Assembly: GCF_900086985.1 (NCBI RefSeq)
Contig: NZ_LT593974.1
Span: 1,302,001-1,366,000 of the forward strand
Source of the DNA: Halomonas sp. HL-93
Lineage (GTDB): Bacteria; Pseudomonadota; Gammaproteobacteria; Pseudomonadales; Halomonadaceae
DNA: 64,000 bases
Direction: 5' to 3'
The stretch's first letter is position 1, and each line of letters begins with the position of its first letter. Under the pieces are notes generated by a model. That model was not told where the DNA came from, made no database searches, and was given only the letters and a program-made list of their open reading frames with translations. Below are positions 29,358-38,181 of the stretch, piece after piece. Position numbers and translations under genes: made by a program.

Positions 29358-31258
29358 GCTATCAACCAAGCATCGAAGACATTGCGTATTTAGCGGAACA
29401 CCAGCCGGAGCGCTTCTCCAGCCCTGCGACAACGCTAAGATCGATCCAAAATGCTATGCAAGCAGACGACGTTCAGCGTGACGCACTGGAAGCGGCCACG
29501 GCCCAAAACCACTACAACGACTTCTTGGCAAATGGTGGGCAACCAATCACGGAAAGCCCGATTCCGCCGGAACCCGCAGACGAAGAAAGCCGTCAGGACC
29601 CTGAATTTGGCGCCATGTGCGTTGAGTGTGCCTCACTAACACCTTGTATCGAACAGGTGGAGGTCGTTTGCCACGCCGGTGAGAATACCCGCGTAGTACT
29701 GCAAGGAGAAAATGAACTCTCTGCTACGGACTGCAAAATATATTTTGTTGCGGATCAGTTTGTGACGGGCGAGGGAACCTTCGAAGATTTTCTAGCTGGT
29801 ACGCAGCTCAAGGATGAAGGCCAAGTAACGATCAATCTGGCCAGCAACTGCCCCCATGAGCAGCACACGCTCTATTGGACCGACGAGATTAACGGTACTG
29901 CGCTCGCCCCAGGAGCGACCTCCACCGTTGATTTTACGGTGATGACCCAGCCCGTTCCGCCCATCACCCTACCCAGCGTGCTGATGGGGGTGGTCTCTAC
30001 GAATGAAGAGCTCGCCTTTAAAGCTGCCGTCATGTTGCTGAATGTACTCATGAACCGTACCGCCATGGTAAACGAAGAGCGTTTTCGCATCAGTTATGAC
30101 GGCACGAACGACTTCCATTTCACGACAGTGACGCTACCGCAGCTAAAGTTCGACGGCTTGGTGACTATCGCGCCGCCTACGATCGATACCCGTCCGGTCG
30201 AAAAAAGGGAAGGCCGTATGATCGCCGCAGAACAGAGCATGGGGTCGCGGGTAAGGCAGGTAACCGCACGGCAAGGCTGGGGCATCCACGCTGACCTCAC
30301 TGTCGTATGTGGTGCTAAAAACACCACAATAACCGTGGGTAAAAGTCCCAGCGAAACCGAGACCCTTGATACTGGTTCCTCACTTCGCCAAGCAGAGAGC
30401 CAGCGGCAACAGCAAAACACGGTTGAGCGATTTATTGGCACTCTGACCGAGGCGTCGCAGCGTATCGCCAAAAACCTGAGTGGCACCGAAAATGACGATA
30501 GCAAGCTATTCAGCTTCTACACCCGTGGCCCGGAGTTAATGCTGGGCGCGACCACTGAGCAGGTGGAAGAGAGCGGTGGCCCCGGAACGAGCTGGGAAAT
30601 TACACCGAGGCTTTCGCTAGCGTATGAGTGTGGGGTGCAGCTCGATATCTACGAAGCATTGAAAATAGCCGCCAGGGGAACCGGCGGTGGCGCCGCGCTC
30701 GTCACGTTTCTGGAAAGTGTTGAAGGTGGCTTTAATGTGTATTTTGCCGAAGGCCAGTTGATGCCCGCTTTATTCATGGAGGTTGGGTTGGGTGTTGGCC
30801 CCGAGGGTACGGAAAATATGCTTCGTGCCACCTACAACGTACAAGTCAACGCCTTCGAGCAACCGGAAGGGCAGGTGAGCATCACCCTAAGCGCCCTGGT
30901 CAGCGGCGGCATGATGGGGTACTTCGACAGCCTGTTCACCGAGCGAACCGTATTCAAGTACGGCGTTCAGGTGGCAACCAGCGGCAGTATCACAATTGCC
31001 ATCGAAAACGGCCAATGGGGTTACCAGCTTTCCCATGCCGGTGCGATGCTCAGTGTACAGGGGTATAAAAAGGCGGATGTAGAGTCAGGTGGGAATGAGC
31101 CAGTTGCTGGTGGTCGTAGCCGACAAGCCCAGCACAGCAGTTCCCAAGTGGTTGAGACGGACGACGGTACTCGCTGGCAAGAAGATGGTGAAACCCATCG
31201 CTACCGTTTGGCCGATAGCTGGACGGGAACGTTTCATCCATTTAACAACGCAGGTTAA
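29354..31258 (+). CDS. Putative T6SS cargo protein of unknown function
   Basis: 634 aa and not recognised. No signal peptide. Residues 1-70 are polar and helical and may be a loading region. Next is a cysteine-containing segment (MCVECASLTPCIEQVEVVC, about 86-105), then a beta-rich stretch resembling Ig-like or jelly-roll repeats. The long C-terminal half is glycine-rich with amphipathic, weakly hydrophobic strands (GGGAALVTFLESVEGGFNVYF; MEVGLGVGPEG; LSALVSGGMMGYF), ending with a polar tail (RWQEDGETHRYRL). It follows the DUF4123 adaptor with an ATGA overlap and precedes exported small proteins, the usual place of a T6SS effector. The C-terminal half might insert into membranes, but this is only inference; no catalytic motif is visible. 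It could also be structural cargo. Confidence 0.6.
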   Translation: MSYQPSIEDIAYLAEHQPERFSSPATTLRSIQNAMQADDVQRDALEAATAQNHYNDFLANGGQPITESPIPPEPADEESRQDPEFGAMCVECASLTPCIEQVEVVCHAGENTRVVLQGENELSATDCKIYFVADQFVTGEGTFEDFLAGTQLKDEGQVTINLASNCPHEQHTLYWTDEINGTALAPGATSTVDFTVMTQPVPPITLPSVLMGVVSTNEELAFKAAVMLLNVLMNRTAMVNEERFRISYDGTNDFHFTTVTLPQLKFDGLVTIAPPTIDTRPVEKREGRMIAAEQSMGSRVRQVTARQGWGIHADLTVVCGAKNTTITVGKSPSETETLDTGSSLRQAESQRQQQNTVERFIGTLTEASQRIAKNLSGTENDDSKLFSFYTRGPELMLGATTEQVEESGGPGTSWEITPRLSLAYECGVQLDIYEALKIAARGTGGGAALVTFLESVEGGFNVYFAEGQLMPALFMEVGLGVGPEGTENMLRATYNVQVNAFEQPEGQVSITLSALVSGGMMGYFDSLFTERTVFKYGVQVATSGSITIAIENGQWGYQLSHAGAMLSVQGYKKADVESGGNEPVAGGRSRQAQHSSSQVVETDDGTRWQEDGETHRYRLADSWTGTFHPFNNAG

Positions 31259-31267
31259 AGGCATCAC

Positions 31268-32173
31268 ATGAAATTACTTATTACTTTCGTTTTATCGGTA
31301 TTGCTCAATATGGGGGTACAGGCAATGGCACAGGAAACCGAGTATCAGTTTGGCGTACGCTGGAGCGTTAATGGCTTAGCCTCTTCGATTGACGTACAAG
31401 ATATTATGTTAGATTTCTCCGGCACGTCGAGCAATCGGGATACTCTTCTGCCCATTTCTCAATACATCAAAAATGGTAAGAATACGGTCAAGTTATATAC
31501 GTGGCCGCTTGAATATGAGTCTGATCACGAGCTACGAGTATCGTTACTTTATTGGGAGCCGGGTGACAACCCTAACACCGATGCGAAAACTGCTTTTGAA
31601 GTTGTCATGATGCCTGGTCAGGATAATGCAGAACCCGAAGTCATTTCTATAGAGCCAGAAGCCCCTTTACAGCCACGGCAAAACGGTATTCGTTTTAATC
31701 GTAACGAGGATAACGATACATTGGAAGTCGCGTTCAATAACCGCCAGCAGATGCCCACATGGTGCTGGGAAGAGGGCGATGTTCTAAAGGATAACGACGC
31801 TACCCGCGATAGCTTGACCCGCGAATACCGCCGACTGCATGCGCTGTTTGCAGCGGGCGATAACGATGCCCTGTTAGCGGCTGCGTCGACAAGGACAAAA
31901 GAACTTGCCCTGGCTTCGGGTACGCCGGAAGACTACGTGCGTCACCGGTTCAGCTACACCATGTACTTCGATAACCCGGATATCTACCAGTTAAATGATT
32001 TTCCCGAAGAGCCCATGACGTTGAACTTAGGAGCAGATAATCGCGTGGCATGGCTAACAACGGAAGGCGTCCAAGTCCCGATAAGGTTTAATCATATTCA
32101 AGAGAATGATGTTTCAAGCCGAGTAAGGCCTTACTTCATTCGCCGCGATGGCCAGTGGGAAATCTGCCGATGA
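31268..32173 (+). CDS. Exported protein, candidate T6SS immunity protein (copy 1)
   Basis: 301 aa with a Sec signal peptide (MKLLITFVLSVLLNMGVQAMA, cleavage before QE), so likely periplasmic. The N-terminal half begins ETEYQFGVRWSVNGLASS and is beta-rich. The C-terminal half contains MPTWCWEEGDVLKDNDATRD and ends RRDGQWEICR. No known domain recognised. It is a close paralogue of the protein at 32477-33385. Location after the putative cargo and export to the periplasm suit an immunity protein against a periplasm- or membrane-acting effector. The ATGA overlap with the PAAR gene indicates co-translation. Confidence 0.6.
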   Translation: MKLLITFVLSVLLNMGVQAMAQETEYQFGVRWSVNGLASSIDVQDIMLDFSGTSSNRDTLLPISQYIKNGKNTVKLYTWPLEYESDHELRVSLLYWEPGDNPNTDAKTAFEVVMMPGQDNAEPEVISIEPEAPLQPRQNGIRFNRNEDNDTLEVAFNNRQQMPTWCWEEGDVLKDNDATRDSLTREYRRLHALFAAGDNDALLAAASTRTKELALASGTPEDYVRHRFSYTMYFDNPDIYQLNDFPEEPMTLNLGADNRVAWLTTEGVQVPIRFNHIQENDVSSRVRPYFIRRDGQWEICR

Positions 32174-32433
32174 AACCCATCGCACGCAAAGGCGACCTGC
32201 ACTGCTGTCCGATTCCCGGTCACGGCACTACGGAAATTGTCTCCGGTTCGCCCTCTCAGGTAGAGGGCCAGCCCGTGGCGCGGGTGGGTGATAAAACCGG
32301 CTGCGGCGCCACCATCATCGAAGGTTCCAGCCACTCCAACCACGATGGTAAGCCCACCGCCTACCTGGGCTGCAAAACCGATCATGGTGGTGAGATTATT
32401 ACCGCATCGAGCAGTGCCAAGGTGGAGCCTTAA
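32170..32433 (+). CDS. PAAR-domain spike-tip protein (copy 1)
   Basis: 87 aa, essentially one PAAR domain: MKPIARKGDLHCCPIPGHGT, GSPSQVEGQPVARVGDKTGC, EGSSHSNHDGKPTAYLG and TDHGGEIITASS. PAAR proteins form the sharp tip on VgrG. Start at 32170 overlaps the previous stop as ATGA; the frame is open a few codons further upstream, but that would begin inside the previous gene. No toxin extension. Confidence 0.92.
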   Translation: MKPIARKGDLHCCPIPGHGTTEIVSGSPSQVEGQPVARVGDKTGCGATIIEGSSHSNHDGKPTAYLGCKTDHGGEIITASSSAKVEP

Positions 32434-32476
32434 AGGGTCGTGTCAGTTTATAGAGTTGGCCAAGGCATTTGATAGC

Positions 32477-33385
32477 ATGAAGAAATGGATAGCTCACGGT
32501 TGGCTTGTTGCGCTGACACTTACTAGTGCACCAGCTATGGCACAGGAAACCGAGTATCAGTTTGGCGTACGCTGGAACGTCAATGGATTAGCCACCGGTA
32601 CGCACATCCAAGATATTCTACTCGACTTCAAAGGCGAGCCTAGTGCGCAGAATACGATGCTGCCAGTCACTCAGTATGTGCGTAATGGACGTAACGAAAT
32701 TCAATTTTACGCTTGGCCAGTGCCTTTTGCAGAGGGGCATGAGATACGACTCTCTATGGAGTATTGGGAGTCAGATCAAAACCCGAATACGGAGGCTAAG
32801 ACCGCTTTTGAAATCATGATCAAACCGGAGGAAGAGGATGTAGAGCCTGAAGTCGTATCAAGAGACCCTAACGCCCCCCTGCAACCAGTAGAGAATAGTA
32901 TTCGGTGGGAGGATCATGTTGGTCACTTCAGGTTGCATGTGCCGTTCCAAAACCGTCAACAGATGCCCACTTGGTGCTGGGAAGAAGGCGATGTTCTAAA
33001 GGACAACGACGCTACTCGCGATAGCCTGACCCGCGAATACCGCCGACTGCATGCGCTATTTGCAGCGGGCGATAACGATGCCCTGTTAGCGGCCGCGTCG
33101 ACAAGGACAAAAGAACTCGCCCGGGCTTCGGGCACCCCCGAAGACTATGTGCGGGATCGGTTTAGCTACAGTATGTATTTTGACAATCCTGATATTTACC
33201 AGTTAGACGATTTCCCCGAAGAGCCTATGACGCTAAACCTGGGAGCAGATAATCGCGTGGCATGGCTGACCACAAAAGGGGTAAGTGAACCCATTCGTTT
33301 TAATAATGTTTCACAGGAAGGTCGTGCTAGCTACGTAAGTCTCTACTTCACCCGCCGCGATGGCCAGTGGGAAATCTGCCGATGA
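32477..33385 (+). CDS. Exported protein, candidate T6SS immunity protein (copy 2)
   Basis: 302 aa from the ATG at 32477, which starts a signal peptide (MKKWIAHGWLVALTLTSAPAMA). The same frame is open to 32288 but that part only shadows the PAAR gene. Mature protein begins QETEYQFGVRWNVNGLATG. It is highly similar to copy 1 in the first ~20 mature residues and again from the MPTWCWEEGD region to the C-terminus, while the middle (about residues 45-150) is clearly diverged. This mosaic suggests duplication followed by diversification of one face. Function unknown; immunity is an inference from context. Confidence 0.6.
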   Translation: MKKWIAHGWLVALTLTSAPAMAQETEYQFGVRWNVNGLATGTHIQDILLDFKGEPSAQNTMLPVTQYVRNGRNEIQFYAWPVPFAEGHEIRLSMEYWESDQNPNTEAKTAFEIMIKPEEEDVEPEVVSRDPNAPLQPVENSIRWEDHVGHFRLHVPFQNRQQMPTWCWEEGDVLKDNDATRDSLTREYRRLHALFAAGDNDALLAAASTRTKELARASGTPEDYVRDRFSYSMYFDNPDIYQLDDFPEEPMTLNLGADNRVAWLTTKGVSEPIRFNNVSQEGRASYVSLYFTRRDGQWEICR

Positions 33386-33645
33386 AACCCGTTGCCCGCA
33401 AAGGCGATCTACACCGCTGCCCCATCCACGGTCATGGCACTACGGAAATTGTCTCCGGTTCGCCCTCTCAGGTAGAGGGCCAGCCCGTGGCGCGGGTAGG
33501 TGACAAAACCGGTTGTGGTGCCACCATCATCGAAGGTTCCAGTCACTCCAACCACGATGGTAAGCCCACCGCCTACCTGGGCTGCAAAACCGATCATGGT
33601 GGCGAGATTATTACGGTGTCGAGCAGTGCCAAGGTGGCGCCTTAA
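33382..33645 (+). CDS. PAAR-domain spike-tip protein (copy 2)
   Basis: 87 aa, nearly identical to the PAAR at 32170-32433 (differences include RCPIHGHGT for CCPIPGHGT and IITVSS for IITASS). Starts with an ATGA overlap on the preceding exported-protein gene, exactly as in copy 1. Two almost identical tips in one island are probably a by-product of duplicating the whole module. Confidence 0.92.
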   Translation: MKPVARKGDLHRCPIHGHGTTEIVSGSPSQVEGQPVARVGDKTGCGATIIEGSSHSNHDGKPTAYLGCKTDHGGEIITVSSSAKVAP

Positions 33646-33717
33646 TGCATCGCATCATTTTATTGAGTTACTGAAGATCGGAAACTGGTGTAACGACGGA
33701 TATGTTTATCGCGCGTT

Positions 33718-33861
33718 ATGAGCAAAATTTGGCATCATCTAGCGGAAGGCGAGATATTGGTACCCTTTGAATATCAATCAGTGAATACAGATGCGCCTTG
33801 GCCTGTTTTTACCGATTCAGACGGCAGGGAAAAGCGCTATCCGGATGATTTTAGACAATGA
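33718..33861 (+). CDS. Small ORF of unknown function (47 aa)
   Basis: 47 codons starting MSKIWHHLAEGEILVPFEYQ and ending YPDDFRQ, on the same strand 72 bases after the second PAAR gene and before the island terminator. Tryptophan- and acid-rich, no signal peptide or membrane segment. No strong ribosome site is seen. It may be a remnant of a larger T6SS gene (for example a PAAR or effector C-terminus) or a small independent protein. Confidence 0.35.
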   Translation: MSKIWHHLAEGEILVPFEYQSVNTDAPWPVFTDSDGREKRYPDDFRQ

Positions 33862-33880
33862 CGGCTAATGTGCGGCGAAT

Positions 33881-33921
33881 GGGGTTAGCCTCGGAGGAGC
33901 TTCCGAGGCTAACCCCTTTTT
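33881..33921. terminator. Strong terminator closing the T6SS island
   Basis: Perfect 15-bp stem GGGGTTAGCCTCGGA / TCCGAGGCTAACCCC with a 6-nt loop, followed by five Ts on the plus strand. It lies between the convergent T6SS island and the BCCT gene. Confidence 0.92.
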
Positions 33922-33934
33922 GAATGGTGGAATC

Positions 33935-35575
33935 TCAACTGCGTAAGTGCCGCAATTCCCCATTGAGCGCTTTGATGATTGAGTAGCACATCAGCAGCAT
34001 CACGATGGAGAACGGAATCGCCGTGGCGGTTACGCCCGCCTGAAGCGCTGTCAGACCACCCCCGATAAGCAGCACGATCGCGATGAGACCTTCCACGACC
34101 GCCCAAAACATCCGCTGAGGACGGGGCGCGTCGATCTTACCGCCCGCGGTGATGGTATCGATCACCAGGGATCCAGAATCCGAGGAGGTGACAAAGAAGA
34201 TCAATGCCAGAATGATGCCTAGGGTCGACATCAGCCCCGTCAGCGGCAGCTCGTTGAGCATGCCGAACAGCGACAGTTCAGGCCTATAATTGTCGATTAC
34301 ATATTCCTTGACCAGACTACTGGCTGGGTTGGCATAGAGCTGATCAAGCGCGGTGGAGCCGAAGACGCCCATCCAGATAAAAATAAACAGACTGGGTACC
34401 AGCAGTACACAGAGCACGAATTCGCGCACCGTGCGGCCCTTCGACACTCGAGCGATAAACATGCCCACGAAAGGCGCCCAACTGACCCACCAGGCCCAGT
34501 AGAAAATTGTCCAGGCCTGACGATAGTCATCATCGTCCCGACCGAAGGGCGCCGATAAAGGCATAAACTCAGTCACATAGGTCGAAAGCCCCGACCAGAA
34601 CCCGCTTAGGGCGATCAGCGTAGGGCCTGCAAACAATACGAAAAAGAAAAATAATACGGCCAGGACCATATTGATCTCGGAAAGCTTCTTTACGCCTCCC
34701 TCGAGTCCGCGCCAGACCGATATCATGGCAACCGCCGTCACCAGCAAGATGACGATGACCTGGGTCGTCGTGCTAACTTCCAGGCCGAAGACGAAGTTCA
34801 TCCCCGCATTGGCCTGCTGAGCCCCGAGTCCCAGCGATGTCGCCAGGCCAAACAGCGTGGAGAACACTGCCAGAATATCGATCACATGGCCCCACCAGCC
34901 CCAGACGCGTTCGCCGAGGATCGGAAAAAACGCCGAGCGAATCGAGAAGGGCAGGCCCTTGTTATAGGTAAAGATGCCCAAGGCCAGCGCCATGACCACG
35001 TACACCGCCCAGCCATGGATCCCCCAATGCAGGTAGGTGCCGGCAAGTCCCATGGCGCTGGCCTCGCCGATTGCGTCAGGATTCAGCTCTCCATCGGCGT
35101 TGAAAGGGGATTCAATCCCCAGCGGCAGAGAGACGTTGGCATGATAAACCGGTTCCAGCACGCCGAAAAACAGCAAGCCGATACCGATACCAGCGGTAAA
35201 CAGCATCGCGAACCAGGACAGGTAACTGTGCTCCGGACGGGCATCGGGCCCGCCTAGCCTTACCGACCCGTAAGGCAGCACGACCAGCGCCAGGCAGAAC
35301 ACAATGAAGAAATCCACCAGGATCATGAAATACCAATCCAAGGTGCCCGTAGAGAAGGCGACGATGGACTGGAACAGGTTTCCTGCACGTTCTGGAAATA
35401 GCAGAGTGAGGACAATGAAGATGACTGAGGCAAGCGCAGATACTAGGAAAACTCGGTTGTGAATATCAAAACCAAAAGGGCCGAGCTGCCCCTTGATATT
35501 GTCCTGGCCGACGACATAGTCGGTCTGCATGTCGTTCGCCCCAGGAGCAGGCTCGGACTCGTTCGAGTGATTCAT
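33935..35575 (-). CDS. BCCT-family betaine/choline/carnitine transporter
   Basis: 546 aa inner-membrane symporter with about 12 membrane segments. BCCT signatures: HWGIHGWAVYVVMALALG, TSLGLGAQQANAGMNFVFG and FYWAWWVSWAPFVGMFIARV followed by SKGRTVREFV. It imports quaternary-ammonium osmoprotectants (glycine betaine, choline or ectoine-type compounds) with Na+ or H+. The long hydrophilic C-terminal osmosensing tail of BetP/BetT is absent; the protein ends soon after the last segment. Single gene. Substrate cannot be fixed from sequence. Confidence 0.93.
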   Translation of the reverse strand: MNHSNESEPAPGANDMQTDYVVGQDNIKGQLGPFGFDIHNRVFLVSALASVIFIVLTLLFPERAGNLFQSIVAFSTGTLDWYFMILVDFFIVFCLALVVLPYGSVRLGGPDARPEHSYLSWFAMLFTAGIGIGLLFFGVLEPVYHANVSLPLGIESPFNADGELNPDAIGEASAMGLAGTYLHWGIHGWAVYVVMALALGIFTYNKGLPFSIRSAFFPILGERVWGWWGHVIDILAVFSTLFGLATSLGLGAQQANAGMNFVFGLEVSTTTQVIVILLVTAVAMISVWRGLEGGVKKLSEINMVLAVLFFFFVLFAGPTLIALSGFWSGLSTYVTEFMPLSAPFGRDDDDYRQAWTIFYWAWWVSWAPFVGMFIARVSKGRTVREFVLCVLLVPSLFIFIWMGVFGSTALDQLYANPASSLVKEYVIDNYRPELSLFGMLNELPLTGLMSTLGIILALIFFVTSSDSGSLVIDTITAGGKIDAPRPQRMFWAVVEGLIAIVLLIGGGLTALQAGVTATAIPFSIVMLLMCYSIIKALNGELRHLRS

Positions 35576-35719
35576 AAAATACCTCTTCTAGTCGGTCAGA
35601 AGATGCTGCGTTGAAACACCATCATGGCGCTAACTAGCGTTGAATCCTAACTTGTTGCCAACGCAGCGGTATTATGGACGGTTTCGAACTACCCTGTTAT
35701 CGCAGGTTTTATGTCGAGG

Positions 35720-36757
35720 TTAGTGGTCCTGCGAGCCCGCTTCCTTGTCGAGCCGTTTGATTTGCCGCCACAGGTCCTGACGCAGGTCGGCAAGCCTGGG
35801 CTGTTCATCGTGGGTGAACGCTACGGGGCGGCATAGCCGCTGGGCGCGCAGCCCCAAGCGGGCGCTAAGTAGCCCGGTGGCGAGTCCCTGGCCAGCGCGT
35901 GCGGAAAGGCGGCTGGCCAAGTCCAACGACAACATGTCCATACTGGCGTCGGTGACCAATTCGCTCGCCCCGGCAAACGCCATGTTGTGCAAAACGTGGC
36001 GGAATAGCCGCAGGCGGCTGGCGTATCCCAGTTCCAATCCATAAAGCCGACATAGTCTGTCCACCATCGCGAGACTGCGCCAGGCGACCAGCGCCATATC
36101 GACCAGCGTTAATGGGCTTACCGCTACCATAATGGCGGTTTCGCCGGACATTCGCGTGATTAAACGCTGTGCCTCGCGGTCACGTGGTGCTAGCAGGTGA
36201 TAGCGCAGCAATGTCTGGATCTCTACGCCACTATGGTGAGGCTGGCAGGCGTGTTTAAAAGCTTGCCAGTGTGGGTCGTCATCGGCCAGTTTGAGTTGCC
36301 GCTTGAGTTGCTCAGCCATGCTCTGAGCCTGCTTGGTCGAACGTTCGGGCAGTTCGGCCAAGTCGCTACGCAGTCGGTCGTGGCGCTTTAGGCGGCGAAG
36401 ACGGCCGAGTTCTTTAAGCAGTGATATCCCGCCCAGGCCAATCAACCCAATGCCAAATACCTGCCAGGCCACCGTCATCCATTGGGATTGCCTTAGGGCC
36501 TCGGGGATGCCGGTGACAAACTCAAGAACCCCCAGGGTTGCGCCACCTGCCAGCGCCAACATAAGTCCCCAGCGACGTTTGCGCGGCGCGCCCAGCCGAG
36601 CCTCGGGGAGGGCTTTTTCCTCGGCAGTGGGGGGCAGGGGCTGGTGATGGTCGGTAGGCGCAAACGTTTCGCGCTGGCGAAGCTCGACATCAGGGCCATC
36701 GCGGGTTTCCATGGGTTCATCAAGGTTGAAGTGCCGACGTGGCTGTGGGGTGGTCAT
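35720..36757 (-). CDS. ycjF: YcjF-family membrane protein (TIGR01620/DUF697)
   Basis: 345 aa: polar N-terminus, two membrane segments (about 64-82 and 94-113: WGLMLALAGGATLGVLEFV; MTVAWQVFGIGLIGLGGISLL), then a helical DUF697 domain with SGETAIMVAVSPLTLVDMALVAWRSL (hydrophobic hairpin). The ATGA overlap with ycjX mirrors the ycjX-ycjF pair of E. coli, which follows the phage-shock operon. Inner-membrane; function in envelope stress is presumed. Confidence 0.88.
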   Translation of the reverse strand: MTTPQPRRHFNLDEPMETRDGPDVELRQRETFAPTDHHQPLPPTAEEKALPEARLGAPRKRRWGLMLALAGGATLGVLEFVTGIPEALRQSQWMTVAWQVFGIGLIGLGGISLLKELGRLRRLKRHDRLRSDLAELPERSTKQAQSMAEQLKRQLKLADDDPHWQAFKHACQPHHSGVEIQTLLRYHLLAPRDREAQRLITRMSGETAIMVAVSPLTLVDMALVAWRSLAMVDRLCRLYGLELGYASRLRLFRHVLHNMAFAGASELVTDASMDMLSLDLASRLSARAGQGLATGLLSARLGLRAQRLCRPVAFTHDEQPRLADLRQDLWRQIKRLDKEAGSQDH

Positions 36758-38142
36758 GTGAGTTTATCTCCAATCAGCCAGTCGATGGCGGCGTCCATGC
36801 GGATGTGGGCAAGCGCGTCAGACTCAGTGTCCATGGGGCGAAAGCTGGGAAAGTCAAAGCCTTGCTGTTGCCAAAAATCGGGCGTTGGCAAGCGGGGCGG
36901 CACATCGCCGGGATACACCAGAACGTCTTCACCCTCAAGGGTTGTGCCTCTCAAAGCAGGCGAGCGCTTACTATTGTGCACCACTTCACGCGCCTCGGTA
37001 GCGCGAATGGCGGCCAGCGAGAGCGCCTTGACGGGCACGTTGGCAAACCGTAAATCCTTAAGCGGCTCGGCTAACAAGGCTTCGAGCAACTGCACAACAT
37101 GGCCATGCTGCTCGGGCGTGACATGATCCGCTTTGGTGGCCGCAATGGCCAGCCTATCGATTTTGGGCGCAAATAGCCGGGATAGCAGGCTGCGCTTGCC
37201 GTAATCAAAACTTTGCATCAGTTGGCTTAGCGCCTGGGAAAGATCTTCGAACCGCTCAGGCCCGGCATTAAGGGCGCCCAAAACGTCCACCAATACAATT
37301 TGGCGATCAAAGCGACGGAAATGGTCGCGGTAAAAAGGCCGTACCACCTGCTGCTGGTAATAGCGAAAGCGCGCCGCCAAGGTGGCATACACACTGTCAG
37401 GCGGTAGTGCGTCAAGTTCCTCTTTGGGCATAGTGAGCTGGGGCAGCGGGAAAAACTGCAAGACCGGCGCGCCGTCGAGTTCACCCGGCAATAGAAAACG
37501 CCCCGGCTGAAGGTTGGAAAAACCTGCTTGCTTTGCGCGCCTTAGGCCCTGTGCGTAAGCCTCAGCAAGGCTTGCCAATTGCGCTTCGTCCGCCTCGGCA
37601 GCAGGGTCGAGGTTTTCTACCTCGGCAAGCCATTCGCTAAATAGCCCACGGCGTTGATCGCCTGAGTGCTGCGGCTGGGTCTGGCACCAGCTGTAAAAAT
37701 CGTGCTGTAACAGCGGTAAATCGAGCAGCCACTCGCCGGGGTAGTCGAATAGGTCCAGTGTCAGATGGGCAATGTCCGGCGAAAGCCAGCCCTGCTGAGC
37801 GGGTCGATAGCGTAACTGCAAGCGCAGTTCGCTAATTCCCCGGGTAGGCTCAGGCCAGCGGGGCGGGGTATCGCGTAGCGCGGCCATCCCCGGGTCGTAG
37901 GGAAAGCGCGGTACGCCTAGGTCCGGCTGATTTAGTCGTTGTGCGCCGAGTAAGCGCCCTTCGCGTGCCGCCGGTAGTAGGTCTAATTGAGCCTCCACTC
38001 CCGCGTGGCGAAGCTGATTCACCAGCGAGGTCAAAAAGGCTGTTTTGCCGGCTTGGGAGAGACCGGTTACCGCCAAGCGAAGCTGGCGATCCCGGCCACG
38101 TTCTATCAGGTTACTCAGCTCGCGACGTAACGGCTGGCGCAT
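36754..38142 (-). CDS. ycjX: YcjX-family P-loop NTPase (DUF463)
   Basis: 462 aa. P-loop LAVTGLSQAGKTAFLTSLV near residue 22-40, followed by DUF463 features: ERGRDRQ at the start, LFDYPGEWLLDLPLL (switch region with DxPG), FYRDHFRRFDRQIVLVDVL and LAIAATKADHV (TKAD, guanine-specificity-like). It is a GTPase-like protein of the phage-shock/envelope-stress group, acting with membrane partner YcjF encoded immediately downstream. Length matches E. coli YcjX (465 aa). Confidence 0.92.
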   Translation of the reverse strand: MRQPLRRELSNLIERGRDRQLRLAVTGLSQAGKTAFLTSLVNQLRHAGVEAQLDLLPAAREGRLLGAQRLNQPDLGVPRFPYDPGMAALRDTPPRWPEPTRGISELRLQLRYRPAQQGWLSPDIAHLTLDLFDYPGEWLLDLPLLQHDFYSWCQTQPQHSGDQRRGLFSEWLAEVENLDPAAEADEAQLASLAEAYAQGLRRAKQAGFSNLQPGRFLLPGELDGAPVLQFFPLPQLTMPKEELDALPPDSVYATLAARFRYYQQQVVRPFYRDHFRRFDRQIVLVDVLGALNAGPERFEDLSQALSQLMQSFDYGKRSLLSRLFAPKIDRLAIAATKADHVTPEQHGHVVQLLEALLAEPLKDLRFANVPVKALSLAAIRATEAREVVHNSKRSPALRGTTLEGEDVLVYPGDVPPRLPTPDFWQQQGFDFPSFRPMDTESDALAHIRMDAAIDWLIGDKLT

Positions 38143-38181
38143 GGCGCGATGTCCTCAATTAAGGGTAGGAATGCCGTGGCG

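Larger units (their letters stand above)
31268..33645 (+). repeat. Tandem duplication of [exported protein + PAAR] module
   Basis: Unit 1 is 31268-32433 and unit 2 is 32477-33645, each about 1.17 kb, head to tail with 43 bases between. DNA identity is high around the signal-peptide junction, over the 3' half of the exported-protein gene (about 31745-32060 against 32950-33265) and across PAAR, with an interior diverged block. Confidence 0.9.

Noticed and set aside
32288..32476. N-terminal extension of the second exported protein
   Set aside because: This stretch is an out-of-frame reading of the PAAR gene; the signal peptide begins at 32477.
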